Source: Enchytraeus crypticus (taxonomy: Eukaryota; Annelida; Clitellata; Enchytraeida; Enchytraeidae). From it: a stretch of DNA of 64,000 nt. The DNA is taken from contig CAJHZI010000191.1 in the NCBI GenBank assembly GCA_905160935.1, positions 854,501 through 918,500 on the forward strand, in the 5' to 3' direction. The notes below the pieces were generated by a model that was given only the letters and a program-made list of their open reading frames with translations, searched no databases and had not been told where the DNA came from. The position numbers and the translations under genes were made by a program. This document shows, piece after piece, positions 46,324-58,042 of this stretch (position 1 is its first letter; each line of letters opens with the position of its first letter).

Positions 46324-46694
46324 TTACCCTAAGGCAATTTATAGACTTCTGAAAAAAAAGAATTCTATCACGCTGCATTGAACTGTCGACAATACAGCCA
46401 GCAACACTGTCCAATAATCTAGTAATACAACCTATCGCAAAAATTAAATCGTTTGAAATCTAAAAATGTAACTGGTAAGACTAGCCAAATAAATTTAAAC
46501 TCATACAATAAAAGAGCTCTCAATACCACCAAAACGATAAGTTAAAGTTATTTGACAAAAGCGAACAAGTTTTTATAATCAATATTTTATCGAGCAATTA
46601 TTCTCTACTTTATATATATGTACAAATTACACTCTATAACAAGTTCACTATTTAAACTATTTCATCAACGAAAAGTCAACAACTATCGAATGTC
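44301..46694. other. no gene recognised; (AT)n at 46288-46321
   Basis: This 2.4-kb spacer contains one (AT)n run and no splice-bordered ORF or known family. Part of it (44400-45700) is A-rich on the plus strand, like decayed retroposon 3' UTR. Confidence 0.4.
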
Positions 46695-46945
46695 TCAATA
46701 GCGCAATGGATAGAGGTGTAGATAACGTCATGAAGTTTTAAATGACAAATCCTGGGGTGAATTGAACCCTCGTGGGTTCGAATCCCAGCCGCGCTGATCT
46801 GAGAGTAAAATCTCTGGCATTCACTGGACTGGTTACATGGAAAATGTACAAAATTGCCTATCGGATTTAACATGTAGTGTTAAAAGTGATAGATATCAAC
46901 GTAGTTGATCATTTCACTATAATGTGTGTTATTATTATTATTATT
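46695..46945 (+). mobile_element. SINE2 copy with ATT tail
   Basis: Head ATAGCGCAATGGATAGAGG (A-box-like), B-box GTGGGTTCGAATCCC, body and the 3' inverted repeat AGTGATAGATATCAAC / GTTGATCATTTCACT, ending in TAATGTGTG(TTA)n. It is the most complete copy of SINE2 here. Confidence 0.88.
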
Positions 46946-47680
46946 ATCATAGCCCCAGCAATGATATAAATACCAATATCGTCAGCAGCAATAATTAATA
47001 TTTATCTATATCATACAAACCTATTTAATCACACCTTTTAGTTGTAGCAAATTTATAATTTTGAAACAACTATTTCACTAAGAAGAGTCAACAACTAATA
47101 AAATTCCCCGCCATTAAATTCCACAAGACCAACAGCCATTACCTGGATATCGTAAAATTGCACTAATTGAGAACCATGGCGTACAGTAGCCCAACAAATA
47201 AACACATCATGACTGGGCTTCCACTCTACAAATCATCAAGAAACAAAGAATCTTCATCAATTGAGCTAACAACATCTACAAGCCAGTAACAAGCACCAGA
47301 ATGTACTAGCAGAAAATAGATAACAAATGCTTCACAAGTATAAAATCCATCCTACTAAACAATAACTATAAATTAAAAACCAAATCAATGTGCTATAGTA
47401 AGGCAGTGAATAACCACAATAAATAGTCAGACTGTATACATATTATGAAGCCAAAAATTGTAAGCAGTAGGTGAACTAACCCAGCTAGATTAGAAATCTT
47501 AAAAGTCCTAAGGGTTTTACCAATTCATGCTATATCCATTGTTATATTTAATTACAGATAGATACTTTGCACAAATTATTATTTGTATATTTAAAGTTTG
47601 TTTTGAAAGAAAAACACAGAGAATAGAGTTCATGAGTTAGTTCATTTGCCCACAATAGCATTATCTATGTAACCGCTTTG
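46946..47680. other. 3' flank of the PPM1D-like gene
   Basis: AT-rich sequence downstream of the minus-strand stop codon, presumably the 3' UTR. I see no other feature. Confidence 0.4.
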
Positions 47681-49189
47681 CTACGCCTGTTCAACATGGA
47701 CCTGCTGCACTTGATGATAGCGTGTCAGGTGATTTACCGTAGTTATCATCGGCCTATCGATCAAACCCGCAGCTGTCGCTGCAGCCGTTGTTTTCTTCTG
47801 TCTGTTTCTGCGACAACTTCCGCAGTTTGGAGCATCAGTCGTAACCTCATCAACCTTACGCTTCACGCAGGGAACCGTTTCGTTCAAAGCATCACCGCCA
47901 TCTCTGAGTATGGACGTAGGATTATTCTGCTGTTCATCTCCTTGAAGGCCGGATACGATATTGACATTAACACTTTCATCATCGGTGGAATCAGTTATAT
48001 CATCACAGGTTTCGTGGGATAAAATAGAAGAAGCGGAGAAAGTCGGAGCATTAGAGGCACTGCTAGTAACATCGGAACTATCTACACAAATATTAGTGCT
48101 ACTGGCTTGAGCATCACAAGTAAAATTAACTAAGATAGTAGTAGAAGAATTAGCTGAATCCTCACAAGCATTACGAGAAGCCAAGGATTCGCATTTTGAC
48201 TCGACAGATTCACAGCTGACCGACACTTCAGAAACACCACACAACTGCTCAACACACATCTTTACGACTCCACTCGCATCATCCACCTTACTGCTCGATT
48301 CTGGTTCTACGCTATCGCACAAATAATCAGCGTTGCCAATACAAACCTGTAGATTGGCTGCAGAGCTAAATACTTCAGCGTAAGGCTGTTCAGTAGCCAC
48401 ACTGGAGTGAAAGGGAATCGACTGGGTGGTTTGGTGCATACCATTCAAACGAGGCTTCTCACTCACAGAATTACAATCATCCTCCATTGATTTCACTAGA
48501 TGACATTTCACCTCAGATAGGTCTGTAGAATCAGACTTCTCTTTCATCGTTAAGCAGCCATGTCTTTCTCCCGGCACCATACTGACCGGCGACTTGCACT
48601 CTTCCGTTTTGTGAAGCGTATTATCGAGATCGAATTCGCCAACAGCTTTCTTTATCGAAGCAGAAGACTGCGCAGCATGAGACTGGACAGAAGTAGGTAT
48701 GAACTCTTCAACACCGCTAAAAATATCCCGATCGCTCGCGCTCGTTTCGTTTGCAACCTCACTCTTACACCCATTTCCATCTTCAAACTGTATTCGGCCA
48801 TTCGGAACATTCTGATTCAAAACTCCTGTAGAAATATGATTTCCATTGTCGTCACCACCATTCAGCATCTCGTCCAGTTTACTATTATCGTTTAGATCAG
48901 ATGCTGAGGATTTAGTCGACTGCATGAATGACGACCACAGGGATGCGCTGGAATCCGACGCGAGTCGTTTCTCGATACTCTTCTGCGTCTGAGTGTCTGA
49001 CGAGAAGTCTGTGACAGCCTCGGGATGACACATGTCATCCTGCAGGCCCTGCTCTGCTTCGTCCTCGTACAGCAGCACCGCCACGATGGCGCTAGTGTTG
49101 TCTGCGCGCATTCCTCCGTTCTCCCATCTGTCTATCGCCAGCTGAACGAGTCTCTGAGCCGGGTGATAGAGCTTAGCATCCTTCTCTCG
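47681..49189 (-). CDS. PPM1D-like exon 5 (residues 319-820)
   Basis: The acceptor CTGTGCAG precedes CGAGAGAAG. The first 36 residues complete the catalytic domain ([17 protein letters not shown]). The rest is a low-complexity tail rich in Ser, Asp, Glu, Asn and Cys. The whole tail is one uninterrupted 1.5-kb frame, which argues that it is translated. It ends [10 protein letters not shown]-stop. Confidence 0.88.
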   Translation of the reverse strand, partial: REKDAKLYHPAQRLVQLAIDRWENGGMRADNTSAIVAVLLYEDEAEQGLQDDMCHPEAVTDFSSDTQTQKSIEKRLASDSSASLWSSFMQSTKSSASDLNDNSKLDEMLNGGDDNGNHISTGVLNQNVPNGRIQFEDGNGCKSEVANETSASDRDIFSGVEEFIPTSVQSHAAQSSASIKKAVGEFDLDNTLHKTEECKSPVSMVPGERHGCLTMKEKSDSTDLSEVKCHLVKSMEDDCNSVSEKPRLNGMHQTTQSIPFHSSVATEQPYAEVFSSAANLQVCIGNADYLCDSVEPESSSKVDDASGVVKMCVEQLCGVSEVSVSCESVESKCESLASRNACEDSANSSTTILVNFTCDAQASSTNICVDSSDVTSSASNAPTFSASSILSHETCDDITDSTDDESVNVNIVSGLQGDEQQNNPTSILRDGGDALNETVPCVKRKVDEVTTDAPNCGSCRRNRQKKTTAAATAAGLIDRPMITTVNHLTRYHQVQQVHVEQA

Positions 49190-52100
49190 CTGCACAGAGA
49201 CATACAGCGATAGAAGTACAATTAATCACTTCTATCTATAGACTAATTACTTCTATCAATTAATCACTTCTATCGATTAATCACTTCTATCGATTAATCA
49301 CTTCTATCGATTAATCACTTCTATTGATTAATCATTTCTATCGATTAATAACTTCTATCGATTAATCAGCAAAAGTTAGAATTGTAGAAACTCTTAATCG
49401 CTGACATCAGCGACCCGTATTGGAGATAAGAAACGCATTTTAAACTAGGCTTTAAGGCTCTCAAGCCTAGCTGATAAAAATTATACAAAATTTAGCCAAT
49501 ATTATACAAAATAGGCAAAAATTAAAAAACCAACAATCATACTTGTCTACTACTACTATTATCATCATCATCATCATCATCATTATTATCATCTTCCCAT
49601 TAATCCCAGTCCAAGTAGAGTCTAGATATGAATAGACCTCCACTCTTCTCTCCCATATCATATCATCAGTCTGTAATCTCTTCTATTCATTCTATAAAAT
49701 TTTGTAGCAATTTTTGGAGTCTAGGCGCTCACCAACAGAATGGCCTTTCAGACGTCGGTTAGGATCTTAGTGCTTTAGTCGCCTTCTAGGAAACGTGCAG
49801 TCACCGGTAGGCCTATTCTTCAAACAAGCCGGATACAACCCGGGGAAAACCACTACAGGCTATTATTACTATAAAAATATATTTTTAAATATAACACTTA
49901 AACATATGAGATATATACTGCTATGAAATATATACAGTGAGTTTGAACAATAGTGTGTATTTGAAACTTGAAGAGCAGCATACAATTTGAAAGGTTTATT
50001 TTAAGTGATAGTAGGAATTTTCATGTGAAAACAAAAGCAATTTATGTCGCAAATTCTTAGCAATAGGATTTACATATTTGACAGTAAAGCTTAACCAAAT
50101 TAATCCACACATTTTACGCATGTTAAACCTCTAAGAGACTTTCAATTCAATATCATATTGGTTGAAAACTGCTAGAAATACTGGGTATGAAACATTCGAA
50201 ACATATGCAGACTTGCTTATTAAAGTTTGCAGGAAGAACTAAACTACTGTAAACTTCCCAAATATTTAACAAAAGTTGTACAAATGAACAGTCTATTTTA
50301 TATTTTTAAACCTATAACCATTTATAACTTAATTTCAACCATACAAATTACACGATGTGACATCTTACAGAGCTTGACCGTATGGCTGTAACAGACTGAA
50401 TCGTCCAATCTTGTGCATCGCTGGACGCAGACTTTCTGAAACCTAACTGTACTAAAGAACTACTATAGCATCCAAACCTTATAGCGCTGCACGCAGTGTT
50501 GAACGGCTTGAATGGAGTCAGCGGCTGAGACAACGTTCCACACGCCGTCGCTAGCGAGCACCACGCAGCGATCACTCTCCACACTCAGCTCATGCACACT
50601 GACGTCAGGCACCGGTGAGACCACATACTCTCCGTGCTCCTCGTTGTAGCTCCATAGATCACCTGAATATTGTTTTACCAGTCTAGAGCACTATTTTCAC
50701 GTCCATCGTTCGTCTTAAACTAACGTTAACCTTAGCTTTTTTTACCAGCTTTACTTAATGCTGGTAAAAAAAGCTAAGGTTAACGTCAGTTTCCTCACTC
50801 AAAAGCGATGTCAGTGACGGGTTAGCGCAGGATTTCAATCCGCATTTACTGATCCGCAGTCAAATATCTTACCAACATTGCCACTAGCTCCAGCCAGCTT
50901 AAAATCATGTCAGTTACGGGACGAGCATTGGATTTGAACCCTGATTAGAACATATTACCATCATGAGCGAGTCTTGCGTACAGGTCCTCTGCCTCGTCTA
51001 AAGGTGTAGTTGTCGTTAACATTTATTCAATTTGGTGATCTAAATAAATACATAAATAAATGTGAACAGGTTTCATAAATTTTCTTTTATATATCTTTAC
51101 ACATAACATAATTAGATATTAAAATACTAGCAACTTACAGGGTGATCCATAAGTGATAACAGTAGTCTATAAGCGAGAATTGGTCATGCAGGATTATCGT
51201 ATGCTCAATATGATGGTTCTAAAGGAAGGATGCTTTGATCAAATTAAAACAATTAATAAAATTAGTGTAGGATGCACAGAAATCTATTGAATTAAACTTT
51301 AAGGAAATATATTAACTTATCCAATTCTTAGATATATTGAACTTTAAATAATACTTTAGTTCATAAATAATAGTGGATATATCAGACACATAAAGAGTAG
51401 AGCAAAAATAATATAATTACAATTAAAATTAAATAAGAAAAGAAAAATATCAACTGAGAATAGACGCAGGCACTACACACAAATAGATCAACTGAGAATA
51501 GACCCAGGCACTACACACACAAATAGATCAACTGAGAATAGACCCAGGCACTACACACACAAATAGATCAACTGAGAATAGACCCAGGCACTACACACAC
51601 AAATCGATCAACTGAGAATAGACCCAGGCACTATACACATAAACCACTTTTGCAGTATATTTAAAAATTATGATAGAAGACTTACCTAATGATCTAGCGA
51701 CAGCAAGGAATGGTATATTCTCTGTGCGTAGAGAGTTATTGTTGGAACAATTCTCCTGAGACATGTTAGGCGAGACGCCATGTCTAACACGTCGCCACAC
51801 GACTCTCGGCACTCCTGCCTTCTTTATCACTCTGCCTCCGTGCTCCTCTATACGCTGCCTTTCCACAGGACAGTCTGGCTTGTGGTCCTTCACAACACAA
51901 TACAGCATTTCATGCATCTGTCATCTTGCCGAGGAAGTTTTGAAAAATTACCTATGTAGGTTTTTGGAAAATAGAGAAAATTTAAAACACCTACAATTGC
52001 AAGCACTGACAAGAGGCATATTACATAGACACTACAGTGCGGTGGAAAGGTTTGTTGTTTCATGGTAATTATTTCTGTGTTTTAGACTAATTAATTTCAA

Positions 52101-54756
52101 AATTACATAGATCTGCCCAGAGAAATACCATGACTTCCACTACTAACAAGGTTCCTAGTCAACAGTAAATAAATCAACTCAGAATACATTCTAAAGACGA
52201 AACACATTATTCACATGGAAATGTCACTTACTTTTGTAAGCGGCATAGCCGACCAGGGAGTATAGAGCCTAGTGTGACCAGCCATCACCGGTGCTTTAGA
52301 TTTGATTGGAACTGTCTTGGACACCTGGCCCAGTACTACTGTAGAGTCACCGACATTGGCCACGTACATCTTGTTCCTGTAGATAATGACCAGACTAGCA
52401 GTTGTACCAGATGTACTTGGCAGGCCACACGCCGCCTTTGGCCATAAGTCTGTAAATAAAAAAATATTAGGCATTAGATACTGCTTAAATCAGGATCATG
52501 TAGATAATTAAATTAGGTACATAGTATATAATTCAATATTAAGTAATGGTGATTCACTAACAATCATAGCGTTTCATGAATTAGATTTATCACAAATTAA
52601 AATTCAATCCATGATTATGGCACTATACAAGTCCAGTGTATCAAAGCGAAACTGAAAACTTCCATTAGAACCATACAGTTAAATGAATCAAGTATAATAA
52701 AATGCTATAGATGAGTTTAACACCAGTTTCATTCTTGAAGTGACATTAGTGATGGGTGAGTCCAGGATTTTAACAATACATCAGAAACCTAGATCAGATA
52801 AAGTTACAGACTCAGCTCAACTGCACATTGATCATTAATAACAACCCAAGCAGATCATGCAGCCAAGTACAGCTTGCAGAGTGTAGAATTAAGAAAGTGT
52901 CATATTAAAGTGTGCTGTAGAGTAGACATCATGACTTAATCTAAGGACTGTATCTGCTAAAGCTGTAGACATTAACTGAAAAGGCTATTATATAATACAG
53001 TTTCAAGAAAAAAAGCTTAGAACTACAACATTTTTCTTTCATTAAAAATATTATCTCCCACTCTTGTGCTCTGCCAAGTGACAGGTCCTAAGTACATATT
53101 CATACTCATAGCTAGCCTTCACGCTCCAGAAAGATCAATCCATAGATCAAAAAGTTAATCCCTTCACAAATAGCTGAGCTTTAACCCTATCTAAGTACCC
53201 TATAGTTTGAAAAAATATGGCTTCCGAGACATTCCTGACATTGCTCTCTTCAGTTTTTGCTTAGTCGCCTCTAACGACGCATGTAGTTAACACTTGGGCT
53301 ATTCTTCAGTGTCCCAAGCACAACTTAGGTAAAATATATGATAAAGAGAAAATAAGAGGCATATATAAAATCAGTCAGAGAATCATGAAATATAGTATAT
53401 TAATTCAACTTATAAATTATCACAGATGACACAATAATGCAGTATAAAAGCTGCACAATTTCATTCAATGTAGTATACAATTATAACTGAAATTCCATAA
53501 TTCCTCTTATATCTTTTGAAAACTAAAACTAAAAGTAGACATTTTTATTTATTCAAAACAGCAATACACTAATCACTAATGAACAGTGTCTGTTGAACAT
53601 TTAATAATATATATGAAAGCCAAGTCTAACAAGTTTTATATATGGTCCATTTTCGATACATAAACAGCTAGACTGTCAGGCAGGAATTAAATCCTTGACT
53701 TTAATTAGCAGGCAAATCACGCAAATCTTAGCAACCAAATGCAACAGTTCAAGCTTATCAAGTTTCATATCTACAGTGCATAATGTAAATGTAAACTATG
53801 CACACTGTTGCACATGACATAGACTATGCTCTTACACGACAAATCTGGCTTATACTTTGTACACATTCTTCCAAATTTTCTGGCTCTAGACCACATATAT
53901 AATCCATTTACAGTGGTATATTTCATCTACCACAAGGTAGCACATTTTAATTTACAAGCATGTATACGCATAGTCTTCCTTTACTCTCCTTCCCAGGACT
54001 CCAAACCCTGCTGGTAACCATCATTTGAAATACAATCTGTTGGTTGTAAGTTAAGAAGTAATACTGAAAAGAGGACCAAGACACTGGTGACAGAGAATAG
54101 ACAGAAAGAATTTAGCATTACCCAATTAAATAGCTTATTTTAAAACAGTCATGGCATGTAGCATTTAAGACTCTTGAAACAAAAATTAAACTTGTACCTA
54201 AAGTAATATTACAAATTTACATCTAGTTTGTGATGTTTGAATTAATAGTATAAACTGTAACTGAAATAATATCTAACATAATTAAATATTTGGATATATA
54301 GAGGCAAGCAATACTAAATGAGGGTCTAATTGACAATCAACTTATCATTTAAAACATCTAATATTAATTAAGATACTATGTAGCATGATAGTCTATTACA
54401 ATTATGTCTGTGTTTCACTCACAGTCACATAACTTACCGACATGGTTCTTCATTTTTTCGTGGGTAGAATTAAAAGCGGCTTTAATCGCTTTTACTACAG
54501 CTGTGTCATCACTGTTACTCCAGTCACCGATGCGTCTCGCAATGTCGACAAAAAGATAATTCTGAGCTAATCTGGCGGCTTCAGGCCCTCCATGGCCGTC
54601 AAAAACGGCCAAATAATACACAGGACTGCTATTAGTGCCGGATTCGTCATCTACAACGACCCGGACAAAGTCTTCCATATATTGACGCAAGCCTTGGTGA
54701 CTGTTGACATAGGCGCGCACTCGGACTGGGCCCTTCGTTCCATTATCAACTGACAT
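47681..54756 (-). CDS. PPM1D/WIP1-type PP2C protein phosphatase, five coding exons, 820 aa
   Basis: Join on the minus strand: 54756-54438, 52449-52232, 51917-51686, 50662-50478, 49189-47681. All introns are GT..AG and phases agree, giving 821 codons with the stop. The product is a metal-dependent Ser/Thr phosphatase. Metal ligands are present: Asp29 in YMED, Asp53 in VFDGHGG, Asp295 in ASDGVWN and Asp348 in RADNTSAIV. The PPM1D hallmark [12 protein letters not shown] (residues 114-125) and ARSLGDLWSY identify the subfamily, a DNA-damage-response phosphatase in other animals. The catalytic domain ends near residue 360. A ~460-residue Ser/Asp-rich tail follows, in one exon, with a basic [14 protein letters not shown] near the end that could be a nuclear signal. 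Confidence 0.9.
49215..49375. repeat. 17-bp minisatellite at the intron-4 acceptor
   Basis: About nine units of ATTAATCACTTCTATCG. It ends only about 25 bases upstream (gene direction) of the exon 5 acceptor. On the gene strand each unit has TGATTAAT, which fits the loose branch-point rule yTnAy. Confidence 0.9.
49376..49559. other. intron sequence, nothing recognised
   Basis: This short AT-rich stretch within intron 4 shows nothing I can assign. Confidence 0.4.
49560..49850 (-). mobile_element. Retroposon family F4b copy (in intron 4)
   Basis: (ATC)n, CTTCCCATTAATCCCAGTC, AGGCGCTCACCAACAG, TTAGTCGCCTTCTAGG, GTGCAGTCACCGGTAGG, CCTATTCTTCAAACAAG. It aligns with 14170-14445 throughout. Confidence 0.8.
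49851..50477. other. rest of intron 4, nothing recognised
   Basis: I see AT-rich intron sequence without repeat-family signals. Confidence 0.4.
50478..50662 (-). CDS. PPM1D-like exon 4 (residues 257-318)
   Basis: Acceptor ATTCAG, donor AAG|GTTTGG (weaker than the others). Encodes [20 protein letters not shown] and [16 protein letters not shown]. It was found by continuity with exon 3: the split Gly codon completes GDLW. Confidence 0.88.
50718..50945. mobile_element. inverted pair of SINE1 copies in intron 3
   Basis: 50718-50755 is a SINE1 3' end on the plus strand (GTTAACCTTAGCTTTTTTTA CCAGC). 50758-50905 is a longer copy on the minus strand starting with the exact complement. The two make a near-perfect 25-bp stem with a ~10-nt loop. 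Part of a third SINE1-like piece (CAGTTACGGGACGAGCATTG) follows to 50945. Confidence 0.85.
50946..51440. other. intron 3, nothing recognised
   Basis: I see AT-rich intron sequence only. Confidence 0.4.
51449..51640. repeat. 40-bp minisatellite (intron 3)
   Basis: About five units of ATCAACTGAGAATAGACCCA plus GGCACTACACACACAAATAG. The first unit is 2 bases shorter. It lies 45 bases downstream of the exon 3 donor in gene direction. Confidence 0.95.
51686..51917 (-). CDS. PPM1D-like exon 3 (residues 180-256)
   Basis: Acceptor GACAG|ATGCATG, donor TTAG|GTAAGT. Encodes [25 protein letters not shown] and [11 protein letters not shown]. The loop between VVWRR and NIPFLAV (about 22 residues, Asn/Ser-rich) occupies the place of the basic substrate-binding loop of PPM1D but has few basic residues. 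Confidence 0.9.
52232..52449 (-). CDS. PPM1D-like exon 2 (residues 107-179)
   Basis: The acceptor TTTACAG precedes ACTTATGGCC, and the donor is AAA|GTAAGT. Encodes [19 protein letters not shown] and [14 protein letters not shown], the central beta strands with the GDS motif (Asp141). Confidence 0.9.
52707..52775 (-). mobile_element. SINE1 3' fragment (intron 1)
   Basis: Plus-strand AGTTTAACACCAGTTTCATTC, GACATTAGTGATGGGTGAGTC and CAGGATTTTAACA correspond to a reversed, decayed SINE1. Confidence 0.6.
53045..53340 (-). mobile_element. Retroposon family F4 copy (intron 1)
   Basis: CTGCCAAGTGACAGGTCCTA, TACATATTCATACTCATAG, ATGGCTTCCGAGACATTCC, TTTAGTCGCC-like TTAGTCGCCTCTAACGACGC. It matches 27990-28375. 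The 3' hairpin has one broken pair. Confidence 0.7.
53341..54437. other. intron 1, nothing recognised
   Basis: I see AT-rich intron sequence without repeat family or exon signal. Confidence 0.4.
54438..54756 (-). CDS. PPM1D-like exon 1 (residues 1-106)
   Basis: ATG at 54756. Contains [14 protein letters not shown] and [16 protein letters not shown], the first two PP2C motifs. It ends CATGTCG|GTAAGT, phase 1. There is no long insertion between the two motifs as in vertebrate PPM1D, so the N-terminal part is compact. Confidence 0.9.
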
Positions 54757-55187
54757 CTCAAATCACAATTCATTAATTGGATTTTATTTTAGTAATGTAA
54801 CTAAAATAACTGATAACAAAAATGATAATTAAATTTAAATATTTAAATTTCACTTCTATTCAGTTTAGTACGCGGAAGGCAAAACAATTTTTTAAGTAGT
54901 TAGATCAGCTGATAAAATAACGAAAGTTATTAAATCTCGGCATTTTAAGCTTGTCTTTTCAACCATTACTTTCGCGCCTTAGTCCATAACTCTAAAATTA
55001 ATTGCCAATTACTTGTAAACTACGACAGTTTTACGGTTTCTACAGAGTTAAAAAAGGTTTAGGATTAAAATACTCCGTTAAAATTCAATATTACTTTAGG
55101 GTCAATATAGTCTCGAGATATAATATGATACAACTAAAAATTCCCTTTCTTTCTTTCACCTTGTTTATAGTGAGTAATAATAGTAAA
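54757..55187. other. upstream flank of the PPM1D-like gene
   Basis: This should hold the 5' UTR and promoter. I see no convincing TATA or initiator, and it is AT-rich throughout. Confidence 0.35.
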
Positions 55188-55360
55188 AAATAAAGACGCA
55201 TCATAGTGAAATGATCAACTATGTTGATATCTATCACTTTTTAATACCACATGTTTAAACCGTTAGGCGATTTATTCAATTTTCCGTGTAACCAGTCCAG
55301 TGAGTGTCCGAGATTTTACTCTCAGACCAGCGCGGCTGGGATTCGAACCCAATTGAAATT
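55188..55360 (-). mobile_element. SINE2 copy, 5'-truncated
   Basis: Starts AAAGACGCATCATAGTGAAATG and contains ATCAACTATGTTGATATC, TTAAACCGTTAGGCGATTT, GTCCAGTGAGTGTCCGAG and AGCGCGGCTGGGATTCGAAC. It stops at the B-box. Confidence 0.85.
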
Positions 55361-55929
55361 ATTCAAGTCAAGTACTGGATGCAAATGATGAATTATAGGC
55401 TTACAGCAGTATAAATCTGAGTCTTCAATATAAAATATTAGCAAAGGAATTAATTTGTATCAATAGGTTATGCGGCATAGCCTAGGTATACGGCATTGTA
55501 TTTTCTGATTTAGATAAAAGATTGATAAGAAAATTATTTTAAGTTTTAACCTGCAGTAGATCTACCTCTATTATGCATCATAATCCAGACATACATTACA
55601 CATATACATACGCAAACAGGGGAATTATGAGTTCCATGCAAGTAATGGTTAATTTTATCATTGATCTGATCGGAGAATCGCATATTTAGGCCTACTAGCT
55701 TACGTCAGCATCGACTATAATTACAGCATTATTGCGCTGACTTCACTGCACTACTGTCACTGCTCCCACACTCAAGTGTCAGACAAGCCCAGGCCTACAG
55801 TCAAGTCCAGGCCTACAGCTACTAACACAATATCGAAATACTCAGCTGCTTATCACTGACTATTAGTAACTCTGCTTATAGTTAGTATATGTATATAGGC
55901 CTATATATATATTTTTACTTCTGCCTATA
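55361..55929. other. no recognised feature
   Basis: Contains a small local duplication (AAGCCCAGGCCTACAGTCAAG, AAGTCCAGGCCTACAGC, near 55786-55820). Otherwise unassigned. Confidence 0.4.
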
Positions 55930-55930
55930 G

Positions 55931-55991
<61 letters not shown>

Positions 55992-56003
55992 GAGGCTCAC
56001 ATG

Positions 56004-56061
<58 letters not shown>
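55930..56061. repeat. two (AT)n blocks
   Basis: AT runs at 55930-55986 and 56008-56061, separated by AAAAGGAGGCTCACATGTAT. Confidence 0.95.
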
Positions 56062-56063
<2 letters not shown>

Positions 56064-56264
56064 GCAGGGTTGTATTTGTAAAATTTGTCTTGGAGGGGTC
56101 GTTAGGGGGTCGAAGGGTTGCCCAGGGTGTCATTAGGGCTTTGTCATAGGAAAGGTTAAACAGGGGAGCTAAAACTTCAACAGCAGGAGGGTATCACATC
56201 TGCCAAAGGGGAGGGGATGATCCCCCAACCCATAAGCAGATAATCTAGTATCCATTATCAATTA
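56062..56264. other. G-rich segment, nothing recognised
   Basis: GGAGGGGTCGTTAGGGGGTC and GGAGGGTATC..GGGGAGGGG give scattered G-runs. No gene is seen. Confidence 0.4.
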
Positions 56265-56415
56265 ACCTGTTCTATGATTGTCCAAGATTTTGCTCTCTGA
56301 TTAGCTCGGCCTGAAATCGAAACCACAGGATTTCAGTTCACGTAGTAATTAAGCATAAAAAACTTTACGATGTCATCTGACGCTCTACATCTGAGCTATC
56401 GGGACAGCACAACGC
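56265..56415 (-). mobile_element. SINE2 relative with clear tRNA head
   Basis: On the minus strand: GCTGTCCCGATAGCTCAGAT, GTAGAGCGTCAGATGACATC, then GTGGTTTCGATTTCAGGCC (B-box) and GAGAGCAAAATCTTGGACAA. This copy shows the tRNA origin of SINE2 best. Confidence 0.8.
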
Positions 56416-56579
56416 TAGCGATGAGCCCTGATGAACAACTGATCATATCAAATCTTATGCATAAATCACAGCAATCGTCACGCAATAAATCAAAAATAAT
56501 TCTGTCAAGACTTCGAAATTCAAAAGAATTAAAAATTAAGACATAGTCCTAAACAGGCAAACATTCTGCTTAATTAGTA

Positions 56580-56812
56580 CAGTAAACACACATTATAGTG
56601 AAATGATCAACTATGTTGATATCAATCACTTTTAATACCACATTTTTAAACCGTTAGGCAAGTTAATCCACTTTCTGTATAACCAGTCCAGTGAATGTCC
56701 GAGATTTTACTCTCCAATCAGTGCGGATGGGATTCGAACCCATGAGGATTCAATTCACCCCAGGATCTGTCATTTAAAACTTCACGACGTTACACCTACG
56801 CTATTAAGACAT
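56580..56812 (-). mobile_element. SINE2 copy, well preserved
   Basis: ACACACATTATAGTGAAATG, ATCAACTATGTTGATATC, TTTTAAACCGTTAGGC, GGGATTCGAACCCATGAGG, CATTTAAAACTTCACGACG, TACACCTACGCTATT. It covers hairpin, body, B-box and head. Confidence 0.88.
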
Positions 56813-57223
56813 TCCAATTAATTAAGGCATTAACTAATGCTTAGCACAAAGTAAAGAAGCGAAAATCCAAGACGACGGACTACAGCTAAATAAAATATGG
56901 GCTGCTAAACTAACACTGCATGATGTATATAAAAGACACGATTATTTAAAAGCGTACATGTATACAATACTAATAGAAAATATAAACTTTGAGAGAAGTT
57001 AAGGGAATAAGTTCAGCACTTCATATTAATTTTTAAAGCTAAGACCTTAGATGTTTAGTCACAGAAGCTTCTCCTTTGGCGCCTTTGAGCCGATTGGGTA
57101 GAAATACACGTATGTAACCTGACATTTCGCATATTTAATAGAGAAAAATAACAATATATACAGAGGAAATGTATATATACATAATATATAATGTACATGT
57201 ATATATATTTATATTCATGTACA
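56813..57223. other. no recognised feature
   Basis: I see nothing I can assign. Confidence 0.4.
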
Positions 57224-58025
<802 letters not shown>

Positions 58026-58042
58026 TGTTGAATCTAATAATT

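Noticed and set aside
47678-48895. Plus-strand ORFs opposite the PPM1D-like last exon
   Set aside because: They are antisense shadows of the long tail frame. They lack domains, and the minus frame has splice and family support.
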